A stretch of DNA of 64,000 nt from Floccularia luteovirens (Eukaryota > Basidiomycota > Agaricomycetes > Agaricales > Squamanitaceae): NCBI GenBank assembly GCA_009739215.1, contig VSJF01000008.1, positions 620,001-684,000 of the forward strand, given 5' to 3'. Every line of letters starts with the position of its first letter. Position 1 is the first letter of the stretch. The position numbers and the translations under genes were made by a program. Below the pieces are notes generated by a model. That model was not told the DNA's origin, searched no databases, and saw only the letters and a list, made by a program, of their open reading frames with translations. Positions 36,959 to 46,779 of the stretch are shown piece after piece.

Positions 36959-37669
36959 CTCAAAGAGAGGTCCGATGTTCAGAATCAGGTTGCTGCGTTA
37001 TATAATGATATCCTGAATGAAGTACTAAGATATAATGTGTTCCGAGTCAATTATCACATCACAGTCCATATATATCACGTACGTACCATGTTACTACGTT
37101 ATCCCTTGGCAGATCGGCATCAGTGCTGGTTGAATGTCAGCCTCATCAGGCCACAAACTTATGTATATAAGATGTGTCTGCCTTTGGAAGTGTTTATCTT
37201 GAACCACCACATCGAACCTATTAACTTCACTCCATTTCGTTGAAATGCCTATCTCATGCGACTCTAGCGCGGCCAAACCACTGGTTACGAGAATAAATGT
37301 GGGCGTCAATCATTATCAGGCGGTCACCGGGGCAGAGACAGCTGTGTCAGAAGACACCGAACAGGCACCTTGAAGTGCTTTGGTGGTCATCTGCGGAATC
37401 CTGCGGACTGTCAAGATAGTCATCCCATTTGACCGTTCCTCAAAACAATCAAGCTTCAAGGACTTGGCCCTTTGCCCCGAGCCTCAAATGGTGATTATCG
37501 CCTCTATGTGACCACATACAAAGATAAGTAGCGGTACGGGGCTTGTTGAAGAGTATCATTTCCCCACCGTTCTTACTAGTGAGTATTTCCACTTACAATT
37601 GGATGTTAGGATTACGAGAACATGACTTATAGAATAACGAGATATTGAAATATCGCCCATTTCGTTATC
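36959..37669. promoter_or_regulatory. Divergent region before TPR-CHAT B, with a possible first exon of the opposing gene
   Basis: Separates two divergent genes. A minus-strand open stretch (37094-37309, containing RFDVVVQDKHFQRQTHLIYIS) may be the missing 5' exon of the gene at 35771, but it lacks an ATG in frame. The remaining 360 bases should hold both promoters. No TATA box assigned. Confidence 0.4.
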
Positions 37670-40600
37670 ATGTCAGAACCAGACACCTCCGAACAACCAT
37701 CTGTTATATCCAATCCTGACCCAGTTCCCGACTCAGAGATAGAAGATGCTCTGCGCATTAGGATCAGAGATAACTTCGCGAAGGAGACCGACTTGGAGAT
37801 GAACATACTCCGCCCTGGCGAGTTCTGTGATAATCCTACTTTCCTTGACCCAATCCCTCTCGACACGCTCGCATTTATCTTCAAAATTACGGAGGTATCA
37901 TCTAGCCCACACAAAGCTGAGCTATGTAGCAGGCAAAGCGAGATGTATCTTGTTCGTAGCGTTGAGCAAAAAGACAAGTCCGAACGTGATAAACTGTTGA
38001 ACCGTGCCGTTGCGCTTGGGGCAGTTGCTGTCCGATACGCCACTCGAGAAGATGAGAACCTCGGGATCGTGATTAGCATGTTTGCACGTGCATTGGAACG
38101 ACGTTGGCGAGCAAGTGAAGAGCCAGAGCACCTTGATGCTGCAATTTATTGCTATCGTTCTGCTGTGGAGTTAGGTCCATTGACAGAGCCGAATCGCGCG
38201 TTGCATCTGAATGATCTGGGGTGTGCGCTTTGGTCACGCTTTATTCATGCACACTTTTTAGGGGAATTCAAACGAGAGCCTGTATCTGGCCAAACCAGTT
38301 CAACAACTGTCAAGGAATATCCGTGTATTAGCACAGACTTCGAGGAAGCCAAATCCACTTTCGAAGCTGCAGCGGCGCTGCCCCATTCTGGGCGGCCAAT
38401 GTATCTCTCCAATCTTGCGAGGTTTTTGAAAGATAATGCACTGACGAAAGAAAGCGCCGATCAACGGCTCTCATTCCTCGACGAGAGCATTACCACGCAT
38501 CTACAGGCAATTACATGTGTTGGACCTGGGTTCCTCGGTTCTGTGAGGGAGTTGCACCGACAGCTGGCCATAGCATATATCGAACGATACGAGACAAATG
38601 GGACTGGAGACGACGATATTGACTCCCTCAATCTGGACCAGGCCGTAAAACGTAGCATTGAAGAGTCCGGAAATTCATGGATGTTCCTATTCGAACTCTC
38701 TCGCCTCTATTCTGCGCGATCTAGTAAATCACAGAACCAAGCAGACAGTATGACTGCTTTGACCTTGCTACGTGTTGCACTGGTTGCTAGTCCTGACAAC
38801 GCCGCAGTTCAAACTGCACTCGGAGAGGCAATCCAGGAGCAAGCCTTGTTCAACAGTTCATATCCCGCATTAACGGAAGCAGTCACCCAAATTCGCAAGT
38901 CTGTGGAGTCTACAACGGACTACGATCCCCAACTACCTGAACGTCTCATGCGGTATTCAGTTGCCCTTACCCACCGCTTTGAGTTTGCCGGAGCACCAGA
39001 CGACATGAACACTGCGATTGAAGCTGCAGAACGGGCACTTTCCATCAACTCCATTTCGGATCAGCAAAGATGCATTTATAACGAAACACTTGCGCTGCAG
39101 CTATTGCACCGCTTCGAGCTTACTAAACAAATGCAAGACCTGTTGAAAGCAGATGCATGTATCCAGTCAGCTCTAGCTTTTGAATCTATTCAGGACGACC
39201 GGAAGGCACGATGCCTGCGCCTACAGGGCAAGGCCATGTACGAACACTATCTTTTGGATCATAAGGAAGAGGATCTCATCAGCGCCATTCAATCATACGA
39301 GAAGTCCCTTGTTCTGGATGGTCGTACGGGTCCTAATGCTGCATATTGCTGGAACGACCTTGGCAACGCACTGAGTGCCAAGTTCCAGCGCACTAGCAAG
39401 AGCGAGGATGCCAAGTTGATGGTTGACAGCTACCTCGAAGCACTCGCATGCCTGGACTGTTCCCCTTTTAAAGGTTCTGAACGTTCGCGCGCAATGTACC
39501 TAATCGGCCTTGCCAATGCCCAGTTTTTGAAGTATGAAGTATGGGGACAAGCGGCAGACCTTGACCTGGCAATTTCGTATTACAAAGATGCCGTCGACTC
39601 TACAGATCCCGCAGATAGAAAGCTGGCACCTCGTACAGGAAGTTTGAGCTGGGCTTTTCAAAAGAAATATGATATCACCAAAGACAAAAAATTGCTCGAA
39701 TCTGCAGGGGCTTGTATCACATCAGTGTTGGAGAGTCAAGCTAATAGACTGCCAGCTCGCGACATGGCGTACCTACAGAATCGACTGGGCGCCACCTTTA
39801 TTCGGTCCTTTGTCGATACGCAGGATGTGGCTTACCTGAATAGCGCAGCTGCTTGCTTTGTTCAAGCGATCCAGGCGAATTGTCTTGATCCACTCCATTC
39901 TCAGCCCCCGTTGATCAACCTTGCGCGGACAATGATGCACAAATACGAGATCAGCAAGACTCAGACGGATCTATTCATGGCTATTAAAACATTCGTTCAG
40001 GTCTTAGGACTACTATCGACAAACATGCCGAACCAGAACGTCCGGGGATTACTCAACAGTGCGGGCGAACTTTGCACATTAATATATGAACAACAAGAAA
40101 AACAGTCCCCAGGCCCCAAAGAAGTCGGCAGTATGGCGCTCAAAATCTACAGTGTGATTCTTGAGGACCCTTCAACAACTGCCTTGGTCAAAGTTAAAGT
40201 GTCTATCCGTGTTGGAATGCTTCAATATGAGATAAACCACAATGCACGCGTTGCGGCGGACATCACCACCTCTGCAGTAAATCTCCTCCCTGAAGCTATT
40301 TTGATGGGTGCTAACCGTGGGGACCAACTCCGCCTCACAAACGGGGCTACACATCTTCCGGAGCTGGTTCTTGCCTTCACATTAGCTGCAGGCGATTCTC
40401 CAACTGATGCTCTGCAACTCTTTGAACGTGCGCGTGGTATCATCTGGAACCGCTTGATCGACCAGAAGACAGAAATAACTGAGCTAAAGATTGATCATCC
40501 AGAAATAGCTTCAAAATTCGACGAGTTGAGGGGGAAACTTGCACGGGCAGATCGTCCCCAGCAATTTACGGTCGAAGCTGAAGTCATGTCGCGACAGAAC

Positions 40601-41797
40601 CAGCAGTGGTATGCGTTCGAATACAACAAAATGCTCCAAGACATTCGCAGTCTGAGCGGTTTCGAGTCTTTCCTTCTCCTCCCCAACGACCCCTCCCGAA
40701 TGCAAGATTATGCAGCTCATGGACCAATCGTCCTTATCAATAGTACTGCTTATTGCAGTGATGCTATCATAGTAACATCGGAACGTGGTATTCTGCGCTT
40801 GTCGTTGCCATTATTTGACATGAAGACTTGTTTTGAGATGGCTGCCCAGCTATATCTCGCTATGGATTCAGACCTAGAATCAGCACGATTAAAATTTGCT
40901 GTGGTCTTGAAATGGCTGTGGGAAGCAGCTGCACGCCCTATACTAGACGAACTTCAATATCTGGGCAAGAAAGACGATGATTCCAAGCTCCCGCGCATTT
41001 GGTGGATGATGAATGGATGGTTGAATACATTTCCTATACATGCGGCTGGAGACCATGAAACAGCGCTTAAAACTGGCGAACCCTGCACGGTTATCGATCG
41101 AGTCATCTCATCATATGTTCCTACTCTGAAGGCGCTCAATTTCGTCCGCAATTCCTCTGCCAAGATTTCGTCAAACCCTGCGCTTAATAGTTCGCCTTTA
41201 CTAGCCACCCTCATCAAGATGCCGACAACTCCAGATCATACGAATTTGGAGAATGCAACTACAGAAATTGATACTGTAATGGAACTTCTTGGATCGACTG
41301 GTCAGGCAACAATATTGGATCACCCGAAACGAAAAGACGTTCTTTCGTTGATGAAAAACACCACGATTGCCCACTTCGCTTGCCACGGAATCGCTCACTT
41401 AGAAGATCCTTCATTGAGCAAACTTTTGCTTCAGGACTGGAGTAACGCACCTCTCGATATCCGTGCATTGATGAGAGCCGATATGAATAAATGTCAATTT
41501 GTGTACCTCTCCGCTTGCGAGACGGCCGTAAGCAAAGTCATCGGGCTCAGGCATGAATCCATACAAATGTCATCGGCATTCCTTATGGCAGGTGTTCCGC
41601 ATGTCGTTGCTACTATGTGGAAGGTAGAAGACAAGTTCTCGGTAGATGTTGCGAAGGGATTTTACACGCATATGATAGAGAAATTCGGGATGGACTTTGG
41701 TAGTTCTGCAGAAGCTCTGCGAGACGCCATATTGACAAAACGGGCGGAAGGAATTAACCCACTTTTTTGGTGTGCATATATTCATTGTGGAGCATAA
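37670..41797 (+). CDS. TPR-CHAT protein B (putative caspase-like protease)
   Basis: Single-exon frame of 1375 residues, starting MSEPDTSEQPSVISNPDPVP. TPR-like helical repeats fill most of the length (HLDAAIYCYRSAVELG, DMNTAIEAAERALSIN, DLISAIQSYEKSLVLD, DLDLAISYYKDAVDS). The C-terminal CHAT domain has HFACHG (His about 1239) and LSACET (Cys about 1283), so the catalytic pair is intact. It aligns by eye along its whole length with protein A at 20357, sharing PRIWWM..GW...FPIHAAGDH and GEPC.VIDRVISSY.PTLKAL just before the catalytic part. Unlike A, it has no N-terminal intron. Role unknown; proteolytic signalling or cell death is inferred from family. Its divergent neighbour at 35771 is a candidate partner. 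Confidence 0.88.
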   Translation: MSEPDTSEQPSVISNPDPVPDSEIEDALRIRIRDNFAKETDLEMNILRPGEFCDNPTFLDPIPLDTLAFIFKITEVSSSPHKAELCSRQSEMYLVRSVEQKDKSERDKLLNRAVALGAVAVRYATREDENLGIVISMFARALERRWRASEEPEHLDAAIYCYRSAVELGPLTEPNRALHLNDLGCALWSRFIHAHFLGEFKREPVSGQTSSTTVKEYPCISTDFEEAKSTFEAAAALPHSGRPMYLSNLARFLKDNALTKESADQRLSFLDESITTHLQAITCVGPGFLGSVRELHRQLAIAYIERYETNGTGDDDIDSLNLDQAVKRSIEESGNSWMFLFELSRLYSARSSKSQNQADSMTALTLLRVALVASPDNAAVQTALGEAIQEQALFNSSYPALTEAVTQIRKSVESTTDYDPQLPERLMRYSVALTHRFEFAGAPDDMNTAIEAAERALSINSISDQQRCIYNETLALQLLHRFELTKQMQDLLKADACIQSALAFESIQDDRKARCLRLQGKAMYEHYLLDHKEEDLISAIQSYEKSLVLDGRTGPNAAYCWNDLGNALSAKFQRTSKSEDAKLMVDSYLEALACLDCSPFKGSERSRAMYLIGLANAQFLKYEVWGQAADLDLAISYYKDAVDSTDPADRKLAPRTGSLSWAFQKKYDITKDKKLLESAGACITSVLESQANRLPARDMAYLQNRLGATFIRSFVDTQDVAYLNSAAACFVQAIQANCLDPLHSQPPLINLARTMMHKYEISKTQTDLFMAIKTFVQVLGLLSTNMPNQNVRGLLNSAGELCTLIYEQQEKQSPGPKEVGSMALKIYSVILEDPSTTALVKVKVSIRVGMLQYEINHNARVAADITTSAVNLLPEAILMGANRGDQLRLTNGATHLPELVLAFTLAAGDSPTDALQLFERARGIIWNRLIDQKTEITELKIDHPEIASKFDELRGKLARADRPQQFTVEAEVMSRQNQQWYAFEYNKMLQDIRSLSGFESFLLLPNDPSRMQDYAAHGPIVLINSTAYCSDAIIVTSERGILRLSLPLFDMKTCFEMAAQLYLAMDSDLESARLKFAVVLKWLWEAAARPILDELQYLGKKDDDSKLPRIWWMMNGWLNTFPIHAAGDHETALKTGEPCTVIDRVISSYVPTLKALNFVRNSSAKISSNPALNSSPLLATLIKMPTTPDHTNLENATTEIDTVMELLGSTGQATILDHPKRKDVLSLMKNTTIAHFACHGIAHLEDPSLSKLLLQDWSNAPLDIRALMRADMNKCQFVYLSACETAVSKVIGLRHESIQMSSAFLMAGVPHVVATMWKVEDKFSVDVAKGFYTHMIEKFGMDFGSSAEALRDAILTKRAEGINPLFWCAYIHCGA

Positions 41798-42791
41798 CTC
41801 GAAGGGATCCTGTGTATAGTACTTATCGTTCTTATGGGTTGTACTCAATATATCAATTACGACTTCGTAGTGAAAAGGATATCTATTTCAAGCCTGTGAT
41901 AATCTAAAAGCGGAGGAGTCAGAATTTGACCAGCCACAATTCAAACATCGCTTCTACTATGACTGATACATATAAGTACAGGCTAACACCATGCTTAACA
42001 TTAATGTTGCGTCGGTGAGTCATTCATGCTATGCTCGAACAAAATTGTGACTGGTCCGTGCGCAAGTGAAGGGCTATATAAGCTCAACGTGAACGAATTG
42101 AAATCTTTACCACTCTGGCCTTTGGCTTAGATCAAGTGTAGTATCTGTTCTTAATAGTTTAACCACTATTACTGAGGCATTGCCTCATGTTATGGTTATC
42201 TTATTTTTGCCGCCCCAGTTCTCTGTGCTCTGCTTGCACCACAGAGACGTGATGACCTTGCCATTGCACTATTGGCTTGTGTTTTCGGGGGTATTGTGTT
42301 CTTTCTGGTTTTATTTGCTTGATTTCACGTCATGTGTCAGTTGGTATCTTGATGAGGTTCAGCAAATATTATCCATTAGAACATGTACATTAGAGTCCTG
42401 TGGTATGTCGTACAAATGCAATAGAGTTCGTAAACGAAAAACCTTCCGGGATTCCCATGAAGTATCGAGTGTTGTCAGGTTACTTGGGCACCAAGCTCAA
42501 GAGTTGTACAGGAACTATAGGAGAGCTGAGATGGTAGTTCTGGAGGGGATGTGGCTTGTATCTGTGGCGAGAACCGAATTGGAGATGAGAACTCTAATCT
42601 CAAGTTGCCGAGTGAAATTCCTTCTGTGGTGTCCCGGACATTTTGAAGAGCGCGAGTAATGCTAACTTGCACGTTGATGAGTATCGGTGTGATTCCCTAT
42701 TTCCTGGAGGGTCAAAATAACTTCCACCATCGAGGATAGGTTGTACATACCACGATTTGGATTAGTCCAGAATCCAAGATCATCTAGTGAG
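41798..42791. other. Intergenic region after TPR-CHAT B
   Basis: About 1 kb between a plus-strand and a minus-strand stop. A plus-strand open frame at 42180-42659 has no family signal and no splice partner. It may overlap the true 3' end of the membrane-protein gene on the other strand. No repeat recognised. Confidence 0.35.
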
Positions 42792-43899
42792 TCAAAGATG
42801 CAAAAGATTGACTGAGGAATCTGAGATGTTAACGAAAGGACTGACGTTCGCGGTTCGGTTATGTCCTAGAGCCAAGTCAAGGATAATATAGGCACAGTAT
42901 AACAAACCCGACTCAATCCTATGAAAATAGGAAGTCAGAATAAGTATGATGTTTCAAATACAAGAACCTACAGAATGGAGGCAGAAATATAATATCTGTG
43001 TAACAAGTCTCGCCCCAATACCTGACGTGATGTATGTGCTTTCCACCCAAGTCTACCCGCTTTGAGATGTAGGTATCAGACATGGATTCTAGAATGAACT
43101 GGAACAACTTACCCGTCAGCAATGTGATGATGACATTGAACACTAGAGTCATGATCATAAATATCCATGATCCATAAACATGTACTTTTGGGCCTTCTAA
43201 AACGAACCCGCAAACTAGAGTCTGAGGTGAATCGGAGGAACTATAATTCGAAAAAAAAGTCAAGTTACCTGTAGTAGCAAGTAGGAGGAGCGTAGGTCCG
43301 ACCACTATCAATTTTTCATTGCCCCAGACAATGTAACAACGATGTATCTGCTGCGGAATTGGATAGATTACAGGAACAAGGCGACGTCCTGACGTACAAG
43401 TAGAATACCAGCTAGGAAGCTATTGCAAAAGAGATTGGAGGCAAAATTGTACGCAAAATGTGCAGGAACTCACTTATTTGCCACATACAATGGATATTTG
43501 GGGTATAGGTGATGAAAGTCCAGTCCCGTTCCTAGAACTTTGTTGAAAAGGAGGGTATATGTATATATTAAATCTGCCGTGGAAATAGAGAACATGGCAA
43601 TCGTAGAAGTTAACAGAATTACGTGCAGGCGTTCCTTCCGAATCAGTAGTAGGGAGACAGACAGCATGAACAGGGTCATATATATGCCTGTATATAATTA
43701 TGTCAAGGTCTAACAGACGTTCCTATGAGGGGGATCATACCATAGAGGAAAGTTTCAAACTGCGCGTAGATTGGTTATCTGAGGATGGCTGTCAATGAGG
43801 CCAGAGGAGGTGACTTACAATGACGGCACCGATGTAAGGAGATAGCGTTGCAGGGAATGCTGTTGACTCTCCGTCAGCTGGAAAGACAGGAGGTGACAT
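42792..43899 (-). CDS. Predicted seven-helix fungal membrane protein
   Basis: ATG at 43899 gives MSPPVFPADGESTAFPATLSP. Following exons read YMTLFMLSVSLLLIRKERLHV, STADLIYTYTLLF, GLDFHHLYPKYPLYVANK, IHRCYIVWGNEKLIVVGPTLLLLATT, VYGSWIFMIMTLVFNVIITLL and LTAGRLGWKAHTSRQ. This order (RLH..LL, STAD..YTY.LLF, LYPKY.LYV.N, RCY.VWG..K, TAGR..W..RQ) is a common unnamed family of seven-helix proteins in Agaricomycetes with unknown function. The segment ESGLLYCAYIILDLAL is present near 42890, but the exon phase before it does not join cleanly and the usual tail is altered. The 3' end is therefore uncertain and mild decay is possible. Confidence 0.55.
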
Positions 43900-44473
43900 G
43901 CCCAACCAGTACGACAGCAGGATACGGGCGGGCCCCTGGTAATTTTGGCCGTAGGAAGGTGGGGGAGGATAAGTACAGCTTTGAACCCTGTCCTCCGCAC
44001 TATATGTATCGCTTGTCCCTTGCAATGCATCGTGTATTATATATTTGAAAGTTATGTGGAGTTCATCTTAATGCAGTGGACATGCGTAGCAACGGTCTTT
44101 AAAGCAACTCCGGGTTTTAAACACCTTTTCTGACGCAGTTTGGAAGAAAACAAGTCCGAGTCATCATGAGGCCACCTTTTTTTTGTTGTTTTGATAAGAT
44201 TTTTCAAGATAAAAACACACCTTGGAATGCCTCATTGCCGCTATAAGTAAACGTGCAAAACGGGTTAGCTAGGTTTTACTTAATACGGCACTAACAGAGT
44301 GTGCTAGCAAACCAGGGGAAAAAGAGAAAAAAGAGACGTCAGCTGGTTGTGACGTGCATGAGAGTGTTAACTCATCTCGGCTACAGTATATCCATTTCTG
44401 GAACTTCACCATCTTACCACCCTTTGCAATTGGTTGCTCCCGGTACATTTTAATTTAGTTAAACGCAAAGCCG
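43900..44473. other. Divergent spacer between the membrane-protein gene and the coiled-coil gene
   Basis: About 570 bases that must contain the promoter of the minus-strand gene and probably the unseen first exon of the plus-strand gene. A poly-T run lies at about 44177-44185. Frames at 43945-44133 carry no family signal. Confidence 0.35.
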
Positions 44474-46476
44474 TTGCCCTCATCGCACTGCTTAATAGTA
44501 CGAATATATCTAAGTCGAGACATCTTACAACAGACTCACATCGATCGCCCAGCAGTGGTCGGAATACCTCGTCCGCAATCATCCCGATCAAGGTCTCATA
44601 CGCGATTCGCGACAAAACAAGATCCAAGCACTATACACCAGGCACTAGCTGCACTTGACGCGCCATACATTAGCAGCGACGACTTCACACGACTATATCA
44701 TGGTCGGCTCGCAGAGGTTCTCCAATTCATCGCGGAACATGTTCGAGGGAGGCTGACAGTCGCAAAAGCGAGGAAGTGTATACAATCGTATGTCTCAACC
44801 CTGCACTTGTTTTACTAACAATATCAATCATATCTCAATTCAAAGTGCGAGAGAAGATCGCCAGAACTCACAGATCAAACACCCAGACGACATTGTAAGT
44901 AGTGCAATTGTCAAGGGTACCCGATCACTTGTTGCGGCGAATAAGGCGCTTGCTGTAACCAAATTTCAACTCAGCGAGCTTCAGGACACGCTTGAACACT
45001 TCCCGCAAGTACGCGTTCTAGCCTGCAGATTCCGTAAAAATCATTTGCTTTTCCTGATAGAAATCGAGGAAAATGTCCTGAAACGGAAGCTTAATGAAAG
45101 AATTCGCGTAGCTTTGCTACTGGAAGTCTTGGCGAAGAAAGAAAGTATACGAAAAGAGCGCCATGAGGAATTGCGAATCATGATGGATAAACTACGGTAT
45201 GGAGCTATTTCGTCATGTTCTAATATAATCTTGTAAAAGTGTGGACTAGAACTGCAGTGGTTGGATCTAGGCTTGAGGTCTGCGATTTATACCTAGTTTC
45301 AGAGACGTAATGGGCTCTAACCAGCAGGTCAGCCACCTTCCACACTTCATAACCCGACTGCGCGAACTCCATTTCCCCGAATATCACAAACTCAGCGTAT
45401 ATTAGCCGTAAGTTTTCGGTCCATGTGATCCAAAATTTATCGACATTTCCCTTAGGATCTGTGTGTATATCATACGCGTTTGGCTACGTTAGCGGTAAAG
45501 GAAGGAAAAAGTATGGACACATCAGCGAATTGCCTGGGAACACTTATTGAAGACCATGACCTTCTGTAAGAAGTTTTAGACGTTTACCCTGTCCCCTTTA
45601 GTAATTATGTTGGAATACAGAAAAAGATGTGAGGCCATTGCTCGCCAAAGAGCCAGAAGGAGGGTGCGATACCAAAGCAGTTTATCAGAAGGGCGTAATA
45701 TTTCACAAAATGAGCTTGAAAACAAGTTAGCTTCCATCGTAAGTATTTTTTGTCATTAAACACGTTAAGCAACTGAATTTTGATTTAGAAGGTTCGGGAG
45801 GATGACGTTAAGAAACTGATAGAACACTTGGTAAAATTGAATATTACCTCTAGAGACTCACTCAACTCAGTAGGTTGCTCCACACGGCTAAGGAACATAT
45901 CTGATAATTAGTACGCAACAGATCTCTATTTTCCAAAACACTACATCGCACGTTCTGCGAACAGCCCTGGAGAACGAAATGTCATCAATAAGAAGTTATG
46001 TGGATGTGTTACGTCTCATGATTGCTTCTTCTGTTATCCCAGAGCATGTACAGCAGTCACCGGTCCAGAGTGTCCTTAGCATAAGAGGTTCCATTGTATG
46101 TAATCGACTTTTACCAAGTTCCAGACTGACTGACAGTACAAATAGAATTCTGACGGCATTGTTTCCCATATCGAGAATCTCCTGCAACGAAGTATGTATT
46201 TAGCCGAGTAACAATATTCGTTACTTATGGGTAATTTCCAAAGGCAATCAAGAAAAGTTGATATTTTCCATTTGGAAGCTACGCAAACCTTTCCCACCAG
46301 CGGATCAGGATAATTTGGTAACCGAATATCAAGAGAATCTGAAGAATGTCAATGATAGGCTAGTGAGGTTGTTGACGAGGAAAGTGGAAAAGGCAGAAAT
46401 GGGATTCTCGCTTGCAAAAGATATTGAAGCGTTGATAAATGAAATTCGTTATATTACTACCGGAAAGAGTGAATGA
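44474..46476 (+). CDS. Coiled-coil protein, possibly augmin subunit HAUS5-like; start undetermined
   Basis: The recognisable part begins with QDPSTIHQALAALDAPYISS, then LAEVLQFIAEHVRGRLTVAKARKCI. That resembles the N-terminal block of HAUS5 (a tryptophan/helix segment, then QHV..QRTVKKIR). Later exons are helical and charged: VLKRKLNERIRVALLLEVLAK, EAIARQRARRRVRYQSSLSE, SIRSYVDVLRLMIASS, ENLKNVNDRLVRLLTRKVEKA, ending YITTGKSE. Several short introns are evident. Augmin recruits gamma-tubulin to spindle microtubules. No ATG is found in frame at the 5' end, so a first exon upstream of 44474 is missing from the model. The family call is low confidence; a generic coiled-coil protein is the alternative. 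Confidence 0.45.
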
Positions 46477-46779
46477 TACACCTCATCTCAATATATATCT
46501 CTATGGCAAACTTCTATATAATGGTTTATGAAAGTGTAGCTGCGGGTGCAGCGGAGGTAGGAGAATAGAGTAAACTAACGACGCGTCGGCAACAGAGCGG
46601 CGGTGAAAGCGAGGGAGCGGGGCCGTGAGAAACCCAGAATCAATGATTGGCTGGGATGTGTCCCGGGTATTCACGTGCTCTAGCGTGCCCTGCCTCATAA
46701 ATTTGTTCGTCCGTCACAGTCCGAAACGCTCCCTTATCATTCTTTCACTTCTTCGTACTCGTTGCCATCGTCGTAGACG

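Noticed and set aside
42180..42659. Plus-strand frame of 159 codons after TPR-CHAT B
   Set aside because: No recognisable family, no splice partner, and it lies over the probable 3' end of a minus-strand gene.
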